DNA from: Sperchopsis tessellata
Lineage: Eukaryota > Arthropoda > Insecta > Coleoptera > Hydrophilidae
DNA length: 48,464 nt
Direction: 5' to 3'
Assembly (NCBI GenBank): GCA_033557685.1
Contig: JAWQRN010000033.1
Coordinates: 1 to 48,464 of the forward strand
Positions 22,230-33,549 of this stretch are shown here, in pieces. A program made the position numbers and the translations under genes. The notes under the pieces were generated by a model. That model ran no database searches. It saw only the letters and a list, made by a program, of their open reading frames with translations, and was not told where the DNA came from. How positions within the stretch are numbered: the stretch's first letter is position 1; every line of letters starts with the position of its first letter.

Positions 22230-22640
22230 ATCTTTACAGTGTACTTGGCTTAATCGATTTTGACGAGTAACCTTTGGACCAGGGCCCTTAGGTTTCACTC
22301 CGTGTCTGTGAATCGAAACAACAACAGATTGTGATCGCTGTCTAATTCGGACAGACGTTTAGTCGAAGGTTTGGGCGGTTAAAAATTGACGCGAGTGGCA
22401 TATCTTACCAGCAGATTCTAGTTATCACCCTGGTCGCTTTGACGGTTTGGATCGGTAGACAATCAACCAGCTAGTGTTGCAGGTTTCTTTTGATGGGAAT
22501 TACAGTACCACCAGATCTTATCCCTCCAGGTCTATCGTTGCTTTGGTGGCAGTTCGGGAGCTAGAGTTGCATGTCTTTTGAGAGGTGATTTTCGCATAAC
22601 AGAATCAAGCTTTAAGCTACTCAGCGAGGGCACGAAGCTT
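22230..22640 (-). pseudogene. Jockey-type LINE endonuclease fragment
   Basis: On the minus strand the translation shows ENHLSKDM (equivalent of the 'ETHL' active-site strand), then GGTVIPIKRNLQH ('GGTA+LIK+.+.H') and TVKATRV. This is the APE-type endonuclease order of Jockey-like elements. It has the same orientation as the RT at 18470-20080 and could be the front half of the same copy. Confidence 0.62.
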
Positions 22641-22649
22641 TACCTCCTT

Positions 22650-22950
22650 CCTCCGTGTAAGCATACGTTTATATAGGGATAGTACACGTCCTCCTTGGAT
22701 GGGTCGTAGCGGCGTTCACAAGGAATTCCGTATCATGGGATCCACATGGCTGAAAAGCTAAGAAAATTTGCTCTTGCTTAATGTAGATTTGGTTGCAATA
22801 CATTTTCTAAGAGGGAAGCTAAACGGCTGCTGGATGGTAAAAATGTATTTGAATGTATAAACATAGTGAGACATATATATGTCCATTACACTGATCAGAG
22901 AGAGATAGAAGTGTGCTCGAACACACATTTACGTCGACACGACGCGTGCT
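22650..22950 (-). repeat. Right end of the 14.6 kb repeat family, inverted
   Basis: Reverse complementing 22950-22650 gives AGCACGCGT, the near-identical 16-mer region, a gagccg/cagccg box, tattgcaacc, then cttagcttttcagcc, gatacggaattccttgtgaa and ccaaggaggacgtg. This is the same order as 14575-14800 and 15438-15530. With 14575 it forms a pair of terminal inverted repeats 8.4 kb apart. Confidence 0.72.
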
Positions 22951-23510
22951 GTTGTTATTACTTGACAACCAGGCTAAGTTCACAGTTGTAAGTTATATTG
23001 AACTTGACATAACATAAGCAACCCAACCTAAAAAGTAAATACTTTGATGAAATACTACATCAATTGGCAAAATAAATAGCTGGGATTTTCACAGTAAATA
23101 ACTTAAGATCGAGCATTTGCACTTCTTTGTGGAAGACCTTTAAAGAAGAATAATAAAATTGCAAAGAAAATTGAGTTTTTAATTGTTCATCTAACAAAAA
23201 ATGTAAGTTTATGGTATTTTGAATTCGCAAACAAAACAGTTGAATGGATTTACAAGAATTAAGATGCTTTCTGTCTTATTGAATATATGACTTAATGAGA
23301 GCATATTTCATTTTTTTGTATGGAGGCTTATGATAACTTCTACTTAATCTTTACAGTTTATTTCTCAGATATATGTTTTGTAACCAATTTCTCTACCAAT
23401 GTCATCAAAAGATCTACCCTTGATCCACAAGTGCAGAAGATCATTCCCCATGATTCTTTAATGCCTCGTTTATAAAGTCTTGAACTCTACACAAAAATAT
23501 AATTTTTCAA
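22951..23510. other. AT-rich stretch, nothing recognised
   Basis: No coding signal and no repeat was identified between the repeat end and the next foldback element. Confidence 0.4.
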
Positions 23511-23514
23511 TCCA

Positions 23515-24665
23515 ACATTTTTATATCTGTATGAAACTTTGTATATTTGATCAGTATTATGAAATAAGACTTTCTCCAAAATTTCAGAAATATACATCTA
23601 ATAATTTCCCTTTTGAATTTAAATTGTATTGTTTGAATTTCCGCAGTTATTGAATCACTAAAATTAGGATTACTCAGCTCCTAATGAAAATAAAAACATA
23701 AAATTGATACCAAATTAAAGCAGCTTAAGTCCACTATAATTTGATGCAAAACACAAGTTCTTTTGTAAAAAATTTCATTATATGAAATACAATGTGTGTA
23801 TACAATGATTTAGGCTGCTGTAATTTTATTTTAGGCTTACCTATATATAAAACTAGTGTACAAATAAAAAAAAAATGTATCAAATATTTGATGTATGGTA
23901 ATTACCTCACAATTTTTTTGTGGAGTTTTCGTGTTCAACATGAAATAAATGATTTGGGCTTTGGCCAAGGTCAGATTGTGACTCGTTCCTTTGTCTTCAG
24001 ATACAGAAATGCTATCTATTGGCTTGTTCTAATAGGCCTACTATTTGTTTTTTTTTACATATTGATTTTATATATTATTTTTTTACATAAATGTAGTTTT
24101 TTCCTAACAAATTACTTTAAAATACACTTTAAATTTAAAAAGATTACTCTACACCTTTTTATATTTGAAAACCAATATTTATAGCTTACCCAGTTTAATT
24201 TATACCCAATCACAATAAATGTAGGTTAATTTTAGCAATCTGAATGGTAAATATATTTAATTGTAAGTCTTTTGATTGCTAAAATGAAAATTTGTAGTTA
24301 ACTCAATAACATAGCAATGAACATGTTTTTTTTCTAAATTTTAAAAAGGTAGCTTTTTGAAAAATTCAATTTCGAATTTTTTTTTTAGTTTTCAAATAAT
24401 GAACTTTTTTACAAAAGTACTTGAATTGTACATCAAAGCTGAGTTAATTAGCTTTAATTTAGTATCAATTTATGTTTCTATGTTCTTTAGGAGCTGAGCA
24501 ATCCTAATTTTAGTAATTCAATATCTGCGGAAATTTTGACGTATTTAAAAATTTCAAAGGATCATATCTCGGAAATTACTAGGTGTATATTTCTGAAATT
24601 TTGGAAAAAGTCTTATTTAATACTACTGATTAAATATACAAAGTTTCATAAATATATAAATATAT
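23515..24665. mobile_element. Foldback-type element: two 275-bp inverted arms around a 600-bp core
   Basis: The arms are about 23515-23790 and 24390-24665. Paired landmarks: atgaaactttgtatatttga (23531) with tcaaat/ttaaatatacaaagtttcat (ending 24649); aaattaggattactcagctc (23661) with gagctgagcaatcctaattt (24491); ttcttttgtaaaaaa (23759) with ttttttacaaaagt (24406). Position sums stay at 48171-48180 across the whole length, so the arms are collinear with only small indels. The core has a 130-residue open frame (23792-24184) that is compositionally biased and not recognised. The family is unknown. Confidence 0.8.
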
Positions 24666-24756
24666 AAGGTTGTGGGCTGTGTTCATTTGTCTTGGACTGA
24701 CCCAGCACAAATTTTTAGTATAAGACTAGCTCCCATAGACTTAATGGTCAGCTTCG

Positions 24757-25590
24757 ATGTGTAGTCCATTTTCACCAGTACACCCGTTCTCCATTCTGTT
24801 TATCGTAAGTGTACCCATACCAATAGATATGCATACATTGTCACATCATCACCTCTCTCAAAACATGTCTGTGAATAATTTTCTCATTCAGCAAGCTTTC
24901 AAATTGTGTGATACAATTCTACTTTCCCAGGAGTGGTGTACAGTCACCGATGTGCTTTTATCCAATGGATATAATTCGGATATCAGACGGTCAGTAAGAT
25001 GTTTCAGGAATCCACCAATCGCAGTCAAAAATACTATCATTTGCCTGCCTGCATAATAAGAAAATTTTAATATCCCCAATCCCAAAGATTTCGCAAGTTC
25101 GTTCTTCTTCAAAAGATGTTCCTGTGGTAAGGTCTGTATCAGAGAAACTAAGCGTATGATTGCTACTCATTTAAAGGAGCACGAACGCTGTACTCGTCTT
25201 GGTCATATTAATCAATCAGCCTTGGCTGAACATTGTCATGAAACAAGTTATACCATTATGTTGCAGGATACTAAAGTCTTGGCTCGAGATCATTTCTAAT
25301 TTCCCAGAAAATTCAAAGAAGCCATTGAAATTTATAATCATCCCAAAAATATTAATAGAGACAATGGTTTTCAACTTTATATCGCTTGGAGGATCTCCCT
25401 TGCTTGTTTTCCTCCTCCTACTCTCGATAAGAACTGTCCAAATGGAATGGCTCCACCCAAGTGTACATCTCCCACTCCAGTTCTTGCTTATATAATTGAC
25501 TTCATATACCTTGCAATAGTGGACGAAACATCAACACTTATTAGAGCCTCTACACGGTTTCTACCTGGAAATAACATTTGTAAATATACT
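24757..25590 (+). pseudogene. Second Penelope-like element, decayed
   Basis: The degraded RT end 'YRKCTHTNRY' lies near 24810-24840, then LSNGYNSDIRRSVRCFRNPP at 24957-25020. The endonuclease region is RCSCGKVCIRETKRMIATHL, then KEHERCTRLGHINQSALAEH at 25110-25240. The YIG triplet has become CIR and the leading GVY part is broken. DTKVLA, then EAIEIYNHPKNINRDNGFQL follow at 25270-25375. The 3' region near 25500-25580 holds gcaatagtggacgaaacatc and a cctctacacggtttctacc box as at 38230-38285. A frameshift lies between the last RT and first endonuclease parts. Confidence 0.88.
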
Positions 25591-26200
25591 ATCAACTTTC
25601 TTCGCAAATGAGGTGAGATTCTGCAGTGGTTTGTGCTAGGTCCTCTAAACTTTTCCTTTGAATAAACTCCAGGAAGATTCACCTTTATACTGTTGATACC
25701 CAGGTTTACAAGTATTTCCTGTTATTGAATGTATTTTATGCTTGTGCTTGTATAAGTGATCTTCAAAGCATTATTTAAAACTGAATCCTGACGTATTGTC
25801 ATTGGTAGGAAAAATAACAGATTGCAAGCCTTGTTGTCAAGAACCTTGGTTTGATGATTGATTTTCAAGCTCGATATCTGGTTGTGTACAAAGAGCTCTC
25901 AGCACTTCAACTATTGCGACATTGTTGCATGTATGTATATATGTACTCTGCATGTTTATTCTATAAGATAATACCAAAAGGCCATCCAAGTACTTGTATG
26001 AAATAATTTCACATAGAACAGACGATAATTTCCTCAACCTCAGGTTTAGAGGGTTTACGCTTAATTTATATTTTGCTGTTAATTGTATCATCTTTAACAA
26101 TTTTTTTTTAATTATTAGTATCTTTTTCTAATATGGACAATTTATATTAATTTAATTATTATGTTATATTGCTACTGATAATATATTAGCTATGTATATA
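25591..26200. other. No gene seen
   Basis: AT-rich sequence between a PLE and a LINE. Short open frames here carry no recognisable motif. Confidence 0.35.
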
Positions 26201-26259
26201 GTATGAGAGCTCAGGGTCTCAACATTACATTTATTAATACTAGATTGCTGTCAGCTTAA

Positions 26260-28320
26260 TTTAATTTGTGTTAGTACTATGTTTGGAGTGCGAGTCAATA
26301 GATGATTGCAATTGGAGAGGATTGGTCAGCACCTTTGTCTGGATTGTCCTACTCATGACGGTGGTGTTACAAAATGAAGTAATTTTTTATGTTTGGTTCT
26401 ATTATAGAATAGTTGTAGATTCTCGTAATGGATGGAAGGAAATTTGCTGTTGTTATTTATAGGCCCTGTGAAGGAGATTTCAATGGTTATTTTGATTATA
26501 TTGAGGAGCCATTTTCTGCTTTATAATGGACAATGTTTGCTATTTTGGGTGACTTCAACCTTGATCTTCTGGCCAATTCCCAGGAAATATTTCTTTATAG
26601 ATATGTTCTTGATGACCTATACAGTTGATAAATGTTGCTACTCTTTCAACTGTCTGAAATACTAATTGATCATATCCTTGCTTTAGACGATTCTCTGATT
26701 ATACACGCTGGTGTAGCATTCATGGTATCTCTGACCTCTGTCTGATTTATATATGTATGAACATTGTTACTGCTTGGAAAAAAATTATACCACATGAATA
26801 TCGTGACTTTTCAATTTAATATTATAGATTTTGAGGTTGAATTGGGGTTAGTACCATATAATTCTCTGTAAAAGTTGAAGAAAAGTTTAATTTTTTAAAT
26901 GATTAATTGCTTCCTCTGTTTAATCTCCCTGCTCATGTACTTTAACTAAAACTTTTGCCCCATGGATCACACCTAACATTCACCTTATGATGTCCAAGGA
27001 GACAAGCCTCTTAGTAAATTTAAAATAAATGGAAGGGCATGTTCATGGTATTTGGAGGGAGATCAATAGAATCCTAATTCTTTCTGGTTTTGTAGCATTG
27101 CTACCTTATTTAAGTGACATTAGTTTTTTAAATCAGCATTTTACTGTCGAATTTGTTGCACAGAATGATCCGCCGGCTGAGCTGTTAGATTTATACTCAA
27201 GCAATGTGCTAGAGGGTATTGATTCAGAATTTTATTTCCGTGCTGTAGTGTAACTACTTGGCTCTCCCGCGTTTACAGTCTTCAGATTAGTTTTGGTAAC
27301 ATTTTTTTTTTCCTTTTTTCACATGGGTACAAACATTGGTCCTACTTTTTATACTGATTTTAGATTCAGATTCATTGTTTCTAGTTTAATTAAAAGGAAG
27401 ACGTATTCTTCTTTGATATCTATTGATCTTTATCGAAAGTTCCTAAATCCATAAGTTCAAAAACTTCTTTATGGGTTGTTTTAAGCCATTTTAGTTTCTA
27501 TGATGGACTTGCGTCTATGGACCCTGTTTGGATGCCAGGAAGTGTTTTAGGATTTAGAAGGTGAAAAATTAATTCCTTTGATTTATCTTTGTTACTAGTC
27601 GTCTTTACCTTGGCTTTACCATGATTTGTCAAAGGCATTTAACACTACTGAACACCACATTTTTCTTCGCAAAATAGAAGTGATGGAAGTTAGAGGAACT
27701 GGTCTCAAACTGGCCTAGTAATTTTTAACCAACAGGTTTCTATGTATTGGGGTAAATACATCGACTGATTTCAAGTTTCAATCTGACTCAAATGGTAGAT
27801 AGGAGTGTAACCCAATGACTTTTCATATAATCTACAGAGGGATACTGTGTTGTTCGCAGATAACACGTTGACAGTTTGTAATTTCAATGGTATGCCAGAA
27901 TTTTAGGTCAGCACATCCAATATTCTGAATAATACACATAAGTGGTTTGAAGATCATTTTTTAAAACTAAGCATACTAAGGTATTTATCCGGATAGCAGA
28001 TTTACCTGGAGGAAACACAGACTCTCTGACACGAAATATTTGCAGGATTTTATTTGATCTGTGTTCCTGGAGAACTAAAGTGAGTGAAAATGTGTGTCTG
28101 ATGGCCTACCATGGGTATGTGGAATCAATACTCTGTTATGGGATTGCATGTTGAGAAAATGCAGTTGATGTAGATAGGATACTCTTGCTCGAAAATGTAT
28201 GCCTGAAAAAAATTTTCAGGTTGAGAATGTATGATTCTTGTAAACCATACTTCATGATCATCATAATCAATTCCTTTTTTATCTAGTTGATGTAGATGTT
28301 ACTTCCACTTTACTTTCTTC
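26260..28320 (+). pseudogene. LINE with endonuclease and RT pieces, heavily decayed
   Basis: The endonuclease reads VVIYRPCEGDFNGYFDYIEE (26448-26505), then ILGDFNLDLLANSQE (26538-26585). An open piece at 27029-27253 has WREINRIL and SDISFLNQHFTVEF, equivalent to the linker 'W..+N.ILG...... LN.+F'. RT: DLSKAFNTTEHHIFLRKIEV near 27626-27685 ('DLSKAFD.VDH..LL.KL'), then FLTNRFLCIGVN. The C-terminal part has GIYPDSRFTW near 27985-28015, MAYHGYVESILCYGIAC near 28100-28150, and LENVCLKKIFRLR near 28190. Stops and frameshifts occur every few dozen codons. Confidence 0.82.
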
Positions 28321-28439
28321 AGCAAAAACTGCGCCGCCTCACTATATTCTGTGTCATCTTTCTTGTTTGCAGCCAGCTAATTCCTCATTCTCAGTCATTG
28401 TGGTGCTCCAAGCCGTCACTGATCTTATCAGTCTTCTTC

Positions 28440-28640
28440 TGTGTGCTTTGGTTTCCCATATCCTTCTCACTGGTTTCCCTCCTCCATCTGACAAACGTCC
28501 AAATTATCTAAATTGGCTCTTCTGCACACTCTTCATGTTTAGTGTTTTACAAATATCAATATATCTCTTTCGGTCTCTGCATGTAACTCCCTCTATCCTT
28601 CTCAGAAATTTAACCATTGTTCTCTGCTTCTTGTTGTCTG
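28440..28640 (-). pseudogene. LINE C-terminal fragment
   Basis: On the minus strand: MVKFLRRIEGVTCRDRKRYI, then LNMKSVQKSQFR, a stop, and FGRLSD. This matches the 'M+.LRR..GVTR+DR+RN..I...L....+...I..R.LRWFGH+.RM' tail of some LINE proteins. The same tail in a better state is at 30430-30700. Confidence 0.62.
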
Positions 28641-28659
28641 TGTAGGATGCTCCCAGTAT

Positions 28660-29790
28660 CCCATTCAGGTATAACCTCCATTTGATCTTTTTATTTTTTA
28701 TCTCATTATACCAGGACGTTTGTTTTTTCCTCGCCTATTACCTTTTTCTTTTCTCAAATGGTCTCAGCTGCTGTCAATATTATGTTTTCCAGATCCATAG
28801 GATTAATCAATTCGCCATATCTTTTATATTGTTACTGTATCAGTTCCTCATAATGTTTTCTTATCCTGTGGGCACCTGAGTCTGTGTCCCTTTTCCTTCA
28901 GCTTTGCTTCCACCCTATACTTATTTTTAAAAACTCCTTTTCTTTGGCCATTACTCTTACCACCAACATGGTCGTTACCGTTCTCAGCATTTCTTCTAAC
29001 TCTCACATCCAATATTCTTCTCCTATTAACTCTGTCTGTTAGCAAGTAATGTAAACTTGTGTGTATCATTATGCCTACAAATTGAATTGGCTATTACCAG
29101 ATCGTTGCCGACATAAACATCTACGAGCTTTCTATCATTATTGTCCTAGCTGTCTCAGCATACTGTTATGCCCCCATAGTTTCAGTTCTACTCCAGCCCT
29201 TGCCCTCCTGTCTAGTGGTACTCCACAGTATATCATCAACTAGCTCAGTCCCAGTTCCACACATCCCTGCCCCTTTCTGTTGGTTTCCATTAAAGTCCAG
29301 AATCTAAAAATTCTTACCTCAATTCCAGTTCCTATCCATTAAATGCACTCACATTCCACATTCTAATCAACATTGATTTCAACCCATCAGTAACATTCTT
29401 CAATCTTATTGTTCTAGTCGTTACTATATTCTTCACCTTATTCTTTATGCAGCTGCTTAGTAGTTTTTTGCTGGGAATGCTACTTTCATCAGCTCAAGTT
29501 CCCTGTGACTTTATTCCATACGTATTTTTTCTCAACTATCTCCAACTTGCCATATCCTCATCAAACTTTTTTACCCTACTCCTTATCCATCCTAGCCACC
29601 TCACCGATCTCAGCTTACATCCTCCTTTCCTTTTTTGTGGGCATCCACATATACTCCACATTTCAAAGCTTAAACTTCTTTCTAATGATCTCCCATTTCT
29701 GTTCTCAGGCCCATAATTCTACTAGCACCCTCCTGCTACTTTATTTTCCCTCAAAATATGCCACTATACTTTATAAATAATAATCAGTGC
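28660..29790. other. Pyrimidine-rich stretch on the plus strand, unassigned
   Basis: The plus strand is rich in C and T over more than a kilobase (many ctcc, cttcc and tatcc runs), giving long hydrophobic open frames that look like composition artefacts. It lies between two minus-strand LINE tails and may be degraded LINE sequence, but I recognise no motif. Confidence 0.35.
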
Positions 29791-29799
29791 TTTTCCTGC

Positions 29800-30030
29800 A
29801 TTTAGATTTCTTTGAGAGTGTTATTCGACTCGCTTTCATAATACAAGACACAAATTAACTGTGCCCATGGCAAACTAAATTAACTCTAATACAAAACAAC
29901 ATATTTAAAATTGTTATCAAGTTCTATAATAAATTACTGGATTCAGTGAGAAGCGAATTAATTATCAAAAGACTTAAAAGTGAACTGACCAGGCGGCTTT
30001 CACGGAAAGGAATTCTTAGATGTTAGTAAT
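29800..30030 (+). pseudogene. LINE C-terminal tail
   Basis: Fragments TRHKLTVP near 29845 and KIVIKFYNKLLDSVRSELII, then KRLKSELTRRLSRKGI at 29910-30015 follow the non-LTR C-terminal pattern ('TR.K..L.VP' ... 'FYN.LP......+FK..L'). Only the last part of the protein remains. Confidence 0.6.
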
Positions 30031-30429
30031 ATATAAAGTATCTATAATGATTATATGATTTTGTTTAACTTGTTCTATAGCTTTGGTTTTTCGTAATTTG
30101 AATCTTCGTCTCTGGAGACTTATTTCTGTTCCTAGGTATAGAAAATCAATTTTTCATTTTCAAGTAGTTCTGCTATATTTGTAACAGTTTGTTGAAAAGG
30201 TTCAAGCTACTGGAGTCTAACTCATTTAAATACCAAATGAAGCCATAACTTCTTTCAGGAGATGTAGTGTGAATTGTGGTTACCCTCCTGGTTCATGCTC
30301 TCTGATTGTCTATATGTAGCTGATAGATGATTAAATATATTGTTGATATATTATATATTCATCATCATCATAATCATTCCTCTTCTACCCATAGGGTGTA
30401 GAGGTATTTTTCATAATTTTTTTTTTTCT

Positions 30430-30945
30430 CTAAAATAAAGTTTTACCACTCCAACCTATCGCAGTATTCCACTCAGTGGTTAGTCTTCCTCTCGGCCTGT
30501 CCCCCTGCATTTTTGCTTCATATATCCTTCTTGTGACTATTTCCATGAACATTCTATTTAAGTGACCAAACCACCTGAGTTGTAGTCCCTCCTCAATCAT
30601 GTCTTGCTCTTTGTTTACTTTCTGTCTTGCTTTTAAGTCTTCATTTCGTATTCTATCTCTTCTTGTCACTTCCTCCACCCTTCTCAAGTATCTCATTTCA
30701 GCCGCCTGTAGCCTGCCCTTCTGTCTCTGTTAATAGGATGTACACTGTATTAGAAACTGTCAATTTTGTCTCTTTAGAAATCTCCCTACAAATAAAAAAA
30801 CCCCGCACTAAGGATACCACCCTGTCTAAGATCTCTCTGAGCAGGAAACAAATCAGACTCCTCGTTAGCTGTTCTCACATAGCACTGGTTATTGTTACAA
30901 ATTCTTTTTATAGCCTGTTAGATTTTTCTCGATTCCTCTATGTCT
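30430..30945 (-). pseudogene. LINE with RT motif fused to C-terminal tail by internal deletion
   Basis: On the minus strand, 30900-30780 reads CYVRTANEESDLFPAQRDLR, then QGGILSAGFF, the RT block 'V+T....S..F....G+RQGG.LSP.LF'. Directly after it comes EMRYLRRVEEVTRRDRIRNE, then MIEEGLQLRWFGHLNRMFME and GDRPRGRL at 30480-30690. The catalytic YADD segment between them is missing. The 203-residue plus-strand open frame at 30627-31238 is mostly the shadow of this remnant. Confidence 0.75.
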
Positions 30946-31237
30946 TAATATTCTACAGGTATCGGTTATTCAGAACTTTTTCCTGTCTCATTATATATAT
31001 GTTAGGTATATATACATTTTTGGGTTATTGGTGCAGTGTATGTACTGCCGTAGAGAAAGATCTTTTAGATGGCATGGGTGGATCTGTGGTATTTACATGC
31101 ACTAATTCAGATGCACTAATCATCACATTTATATGCTATATTTTTCCTATTGCTCATGCTCTCCTGTTAATAAAATATATATTTGCATATTTGGAATTAG
31201 TACTGAACCCAAAATATGTTTTCCAAATTTTTAGGTA

Positions 31238-31300
31238 ACTTTATCTCCTAGAAATCCTGAAGATATCTATTGTGGTCATGGAAGTTTACGTACTGAATTA
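31238..31300 (+). mobile_element. Isolated PLE terminal motif
   Basis: TTATCTCCTAGAAATCCTGA, then agatatctattgtggtcatg and gaagtttacgtactg, match the terminal block at 10029-10080 with few changes. No PLE coding sequence is next to it, so it is another very short insertion or a stranded end. No clear target-site duplication was found. Confidence 0.72.
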
Positions 31301-31369
31301 TATTAATTTAAAAATACACTGATGTAATTTTTAAGTTAAAATGTTAATAAAATATCTTAGGTGTAATAA

Positions 31370-31770
31370 TCTACTCAAGCGTAATATAGAAATTCCACAT
31401 AGAAGATACAGCAGCTAAGTTATGCTGAGGAATTTATGGAATTCGCAGAATACTAAAAATAATCGGTACAGGCTATGTTTTTTTTCACACAAACATGATC
31501 TATGCAATTGAAGTTTGGGGGATGTGGTCTGGAAAGATTATTGGAAGCTGATATTCCAAAAACTAAAAATAATAATAACTGAATTTAAGCATCCTCAAAA
31601 TTAATAACAATAACAAGAAGGGAGCAAATTTGTAAATAGGAATGAAGCTTTCTAATAAGCTTCCCCAGAATGGAGAAATAATGCATCATATCAATTGAAA
31701 TAACACAAAACATTTGTTGGTAACCAATCCGCCATACATAGTAGAATATTTTATCATTTTAAATATCTAA
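31370..31770 (+). pseudogene. LINE C-terminal fragment
   Basis: The frame gives IEDTAAKLC, then GIYGIRRILKIIGTGYVFFH and MIYAIEVWGMWSGK. This is the 'I......L....Y.LR.L........L...Y.+..S.+.YGI..W' segment near the end of LINE reverse transcriptases. KLSNKLPQNGE near 31655 corresponds to the 'KLYN.LP' tail. Confidence 0.65.
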
Positions 31771-32760
31771 TCAATTGTAATGGATCTGTAAAATAGATAA
31801 AAACTATTCTGCATAAATATGTATACAACCTGTAAGTTGTCTAACTAATGTGATTTTGAGTTTATGTACACTAATCAAACCAAACTCATTATAATCAAAA
31901 TGAAAGTGAAAGATTTCATGTATGTTTCGTATTGGTAATGTATGCTGGCGTAAACCTTGATTTTATAGTGCATAACTGCAGTTGTGCTTCATCGGTGATA
32001 TATATACCTCATAATCCGAAAATGTGATGTGCATCATTTGTGATGCATAACGCTCTCTTGTTAAGTATTCAAATTTTGTATATGCAGCCAACATGTTAAA
32101 TTGGTATGGTAGTAGGCCCATGAAGTAAAAAAAAACTGAGTCAAATAATATTACAAGATATGTAGTTTCATCTATCGAAAATTAGCAAGAATGGTAAATG
32201 AGTTAGATAATAGGTTTTGTAAACACATTCGCAGGTTATTATTCACATTTCTAGAAAATCCCATTTTGTTTTTTTTACATGATTTTTTGTAATCTGTAAC
32301 GATATTCTCAAAGTACACTTTATGCATGATTATTTCTAGTATGTATGTACATTATAACATTTAGAATTCTATACTTTCAAAATTGATGCAATGTTTGCAA
32401 GATTAATTTAATTAAGTTAATTATGTTGTAATTCAGTTAATTTGATAGGATAAGGCACTTTAGTAATATTATCTATTACTTAAAATTTTGATTGATATTT
32501 TTTGATTTTTAATGCTTTGCAGCCAAATAATCTATAAAATTATAAACTTTTATATGTAATACATCATATGGACTACTTTGTATTAGTTTTTAACCAACTA
32601 GCAATTTATTCATTTTATACTTCACATAATTAATTATCGATTGTATTGTGATACATTGATTATTTATTCATTTATATTAATTGTAATTATATGTTGGTTT
32701 TAGATATGAAGAATACCAAAATTAATATGGGCAAATAACTACTATAATAAGTCTATAACT
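31771..32760. other. AT-rich sequence upstream of the Kelch-like gene
   Basis: No protein was recognised. The promoter or a 5' untranslated exon of the plus-strand BTB-Kelch gene could lie here, since its first coding exon is preceded by acceptor-like sequences. No core promoter element stands out in the AT-rich background. Confidence 0.4.
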
Positions 32761-32814
32761 TCACAGTTATTATTATTGGATGCTTATAACACTGCATTAT
32801 TTTTAGATTTAATT

Positions 32815-33066
32815 ATGAGAGTTAAATCATCTCCAAATCGTATAAGACAAGATGAAACTAAAAATGAATCACAGACTGAATTTAAATCACTGGCTAGTAC
32901 TTCGACAAACTTGAATATACCAAAACCTGAAGATGAAGTGATACTGGATATTAAAGGTTCACATATTTCTTGTAGCAAAACAGAGTTAATGGAATTTAGT
33001 GGATATTTCAAGTCCATGTTTTCTCAAGGCTATGCAGAATCTAAAGAAAAAGTTATTAAAGTACAG
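32815..33066 (+). CDS. BTB-BACK-Kelch protein, first visible coding exon (BTB domain, part 1)
   Basis: The ATG at 32815 gives MRVKSSPNRIRQDETKNESQ; this exon has 84 codons, phase 0 at its end, and a donor at 33067 (cag then gttagat). The BTB core is PEDEVILDIKGSHISCSKTE, then FSGYFKSMFSQGYAESKEKV. The 'H+..L...S.YF..MF......ES' pattern is the classic first half of a BTB fold. The family usually serves as Cullin-3 E3 ligase adaptors: BTB binds Cul3 and Kelch blades bind the substrate. That role is inferred. The frame stays open upstream to 32767, where another acceptor (cacag) lies; a second (tttttag at 32800-32806) is just before the ATG. I prefer this Met, but an upstream coding exon is possible. 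Confidence 0.85.
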
Positions 33067-33549
33067 GTTAGATTTTATATATTATACATTCAAAGGTAGG
33101 GATGGAAAGTAGCAAATACTGTGTGCCTGATGATTCAAGTTTAGAGCATATTCAACTTACCAAAGTTTATCTAGTATTACAGAAGTTGTTTAGTTCATGT
33201 GATCAAAACAAATTGATTTTATTGGATATAATTTCAATATCAACTATATTATATTATTAGAATTCTTACTGTTCTTTCCTCCCCATTAAACTAAAATATT
33301 TGTATGTAAGGAAATGTATTTCTAAAATATAAAGTGCTTCATTTGACCTCAATAAAAGTAAATGAACGTTAAAATATTAAAATATTCATTTGAAAAGAAT
33401 TTGGTTGCAAATATAAAGTACATTTAAAATAATTTTGTTATGTTTTATTGCTGTTTGTGTTGATATTTATAATTTTGTTCTATTCACTGTTGTTTACAAC
33501 TGAATACAATTCATTATGCTAATTGAGCATATTTTTTGTTTGGTTTTAG

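Noticed and set aside
23792..24184. 130-residue open frame in the foldback core
   Set aside because: Strong Phe/Ile/Tyr/Lys bias from AT-rich sequence and no motif; not supported as a gene.
30627..31238. 203-residue open frame, the longest in the window (plus strand)
   Set aside because: Its first half is antisense to a recognisable LINE tail and RT motif (30430-30945 minus). The rest is hydrophobic low-complexity sequence in AT-rich DNA with no family signature.
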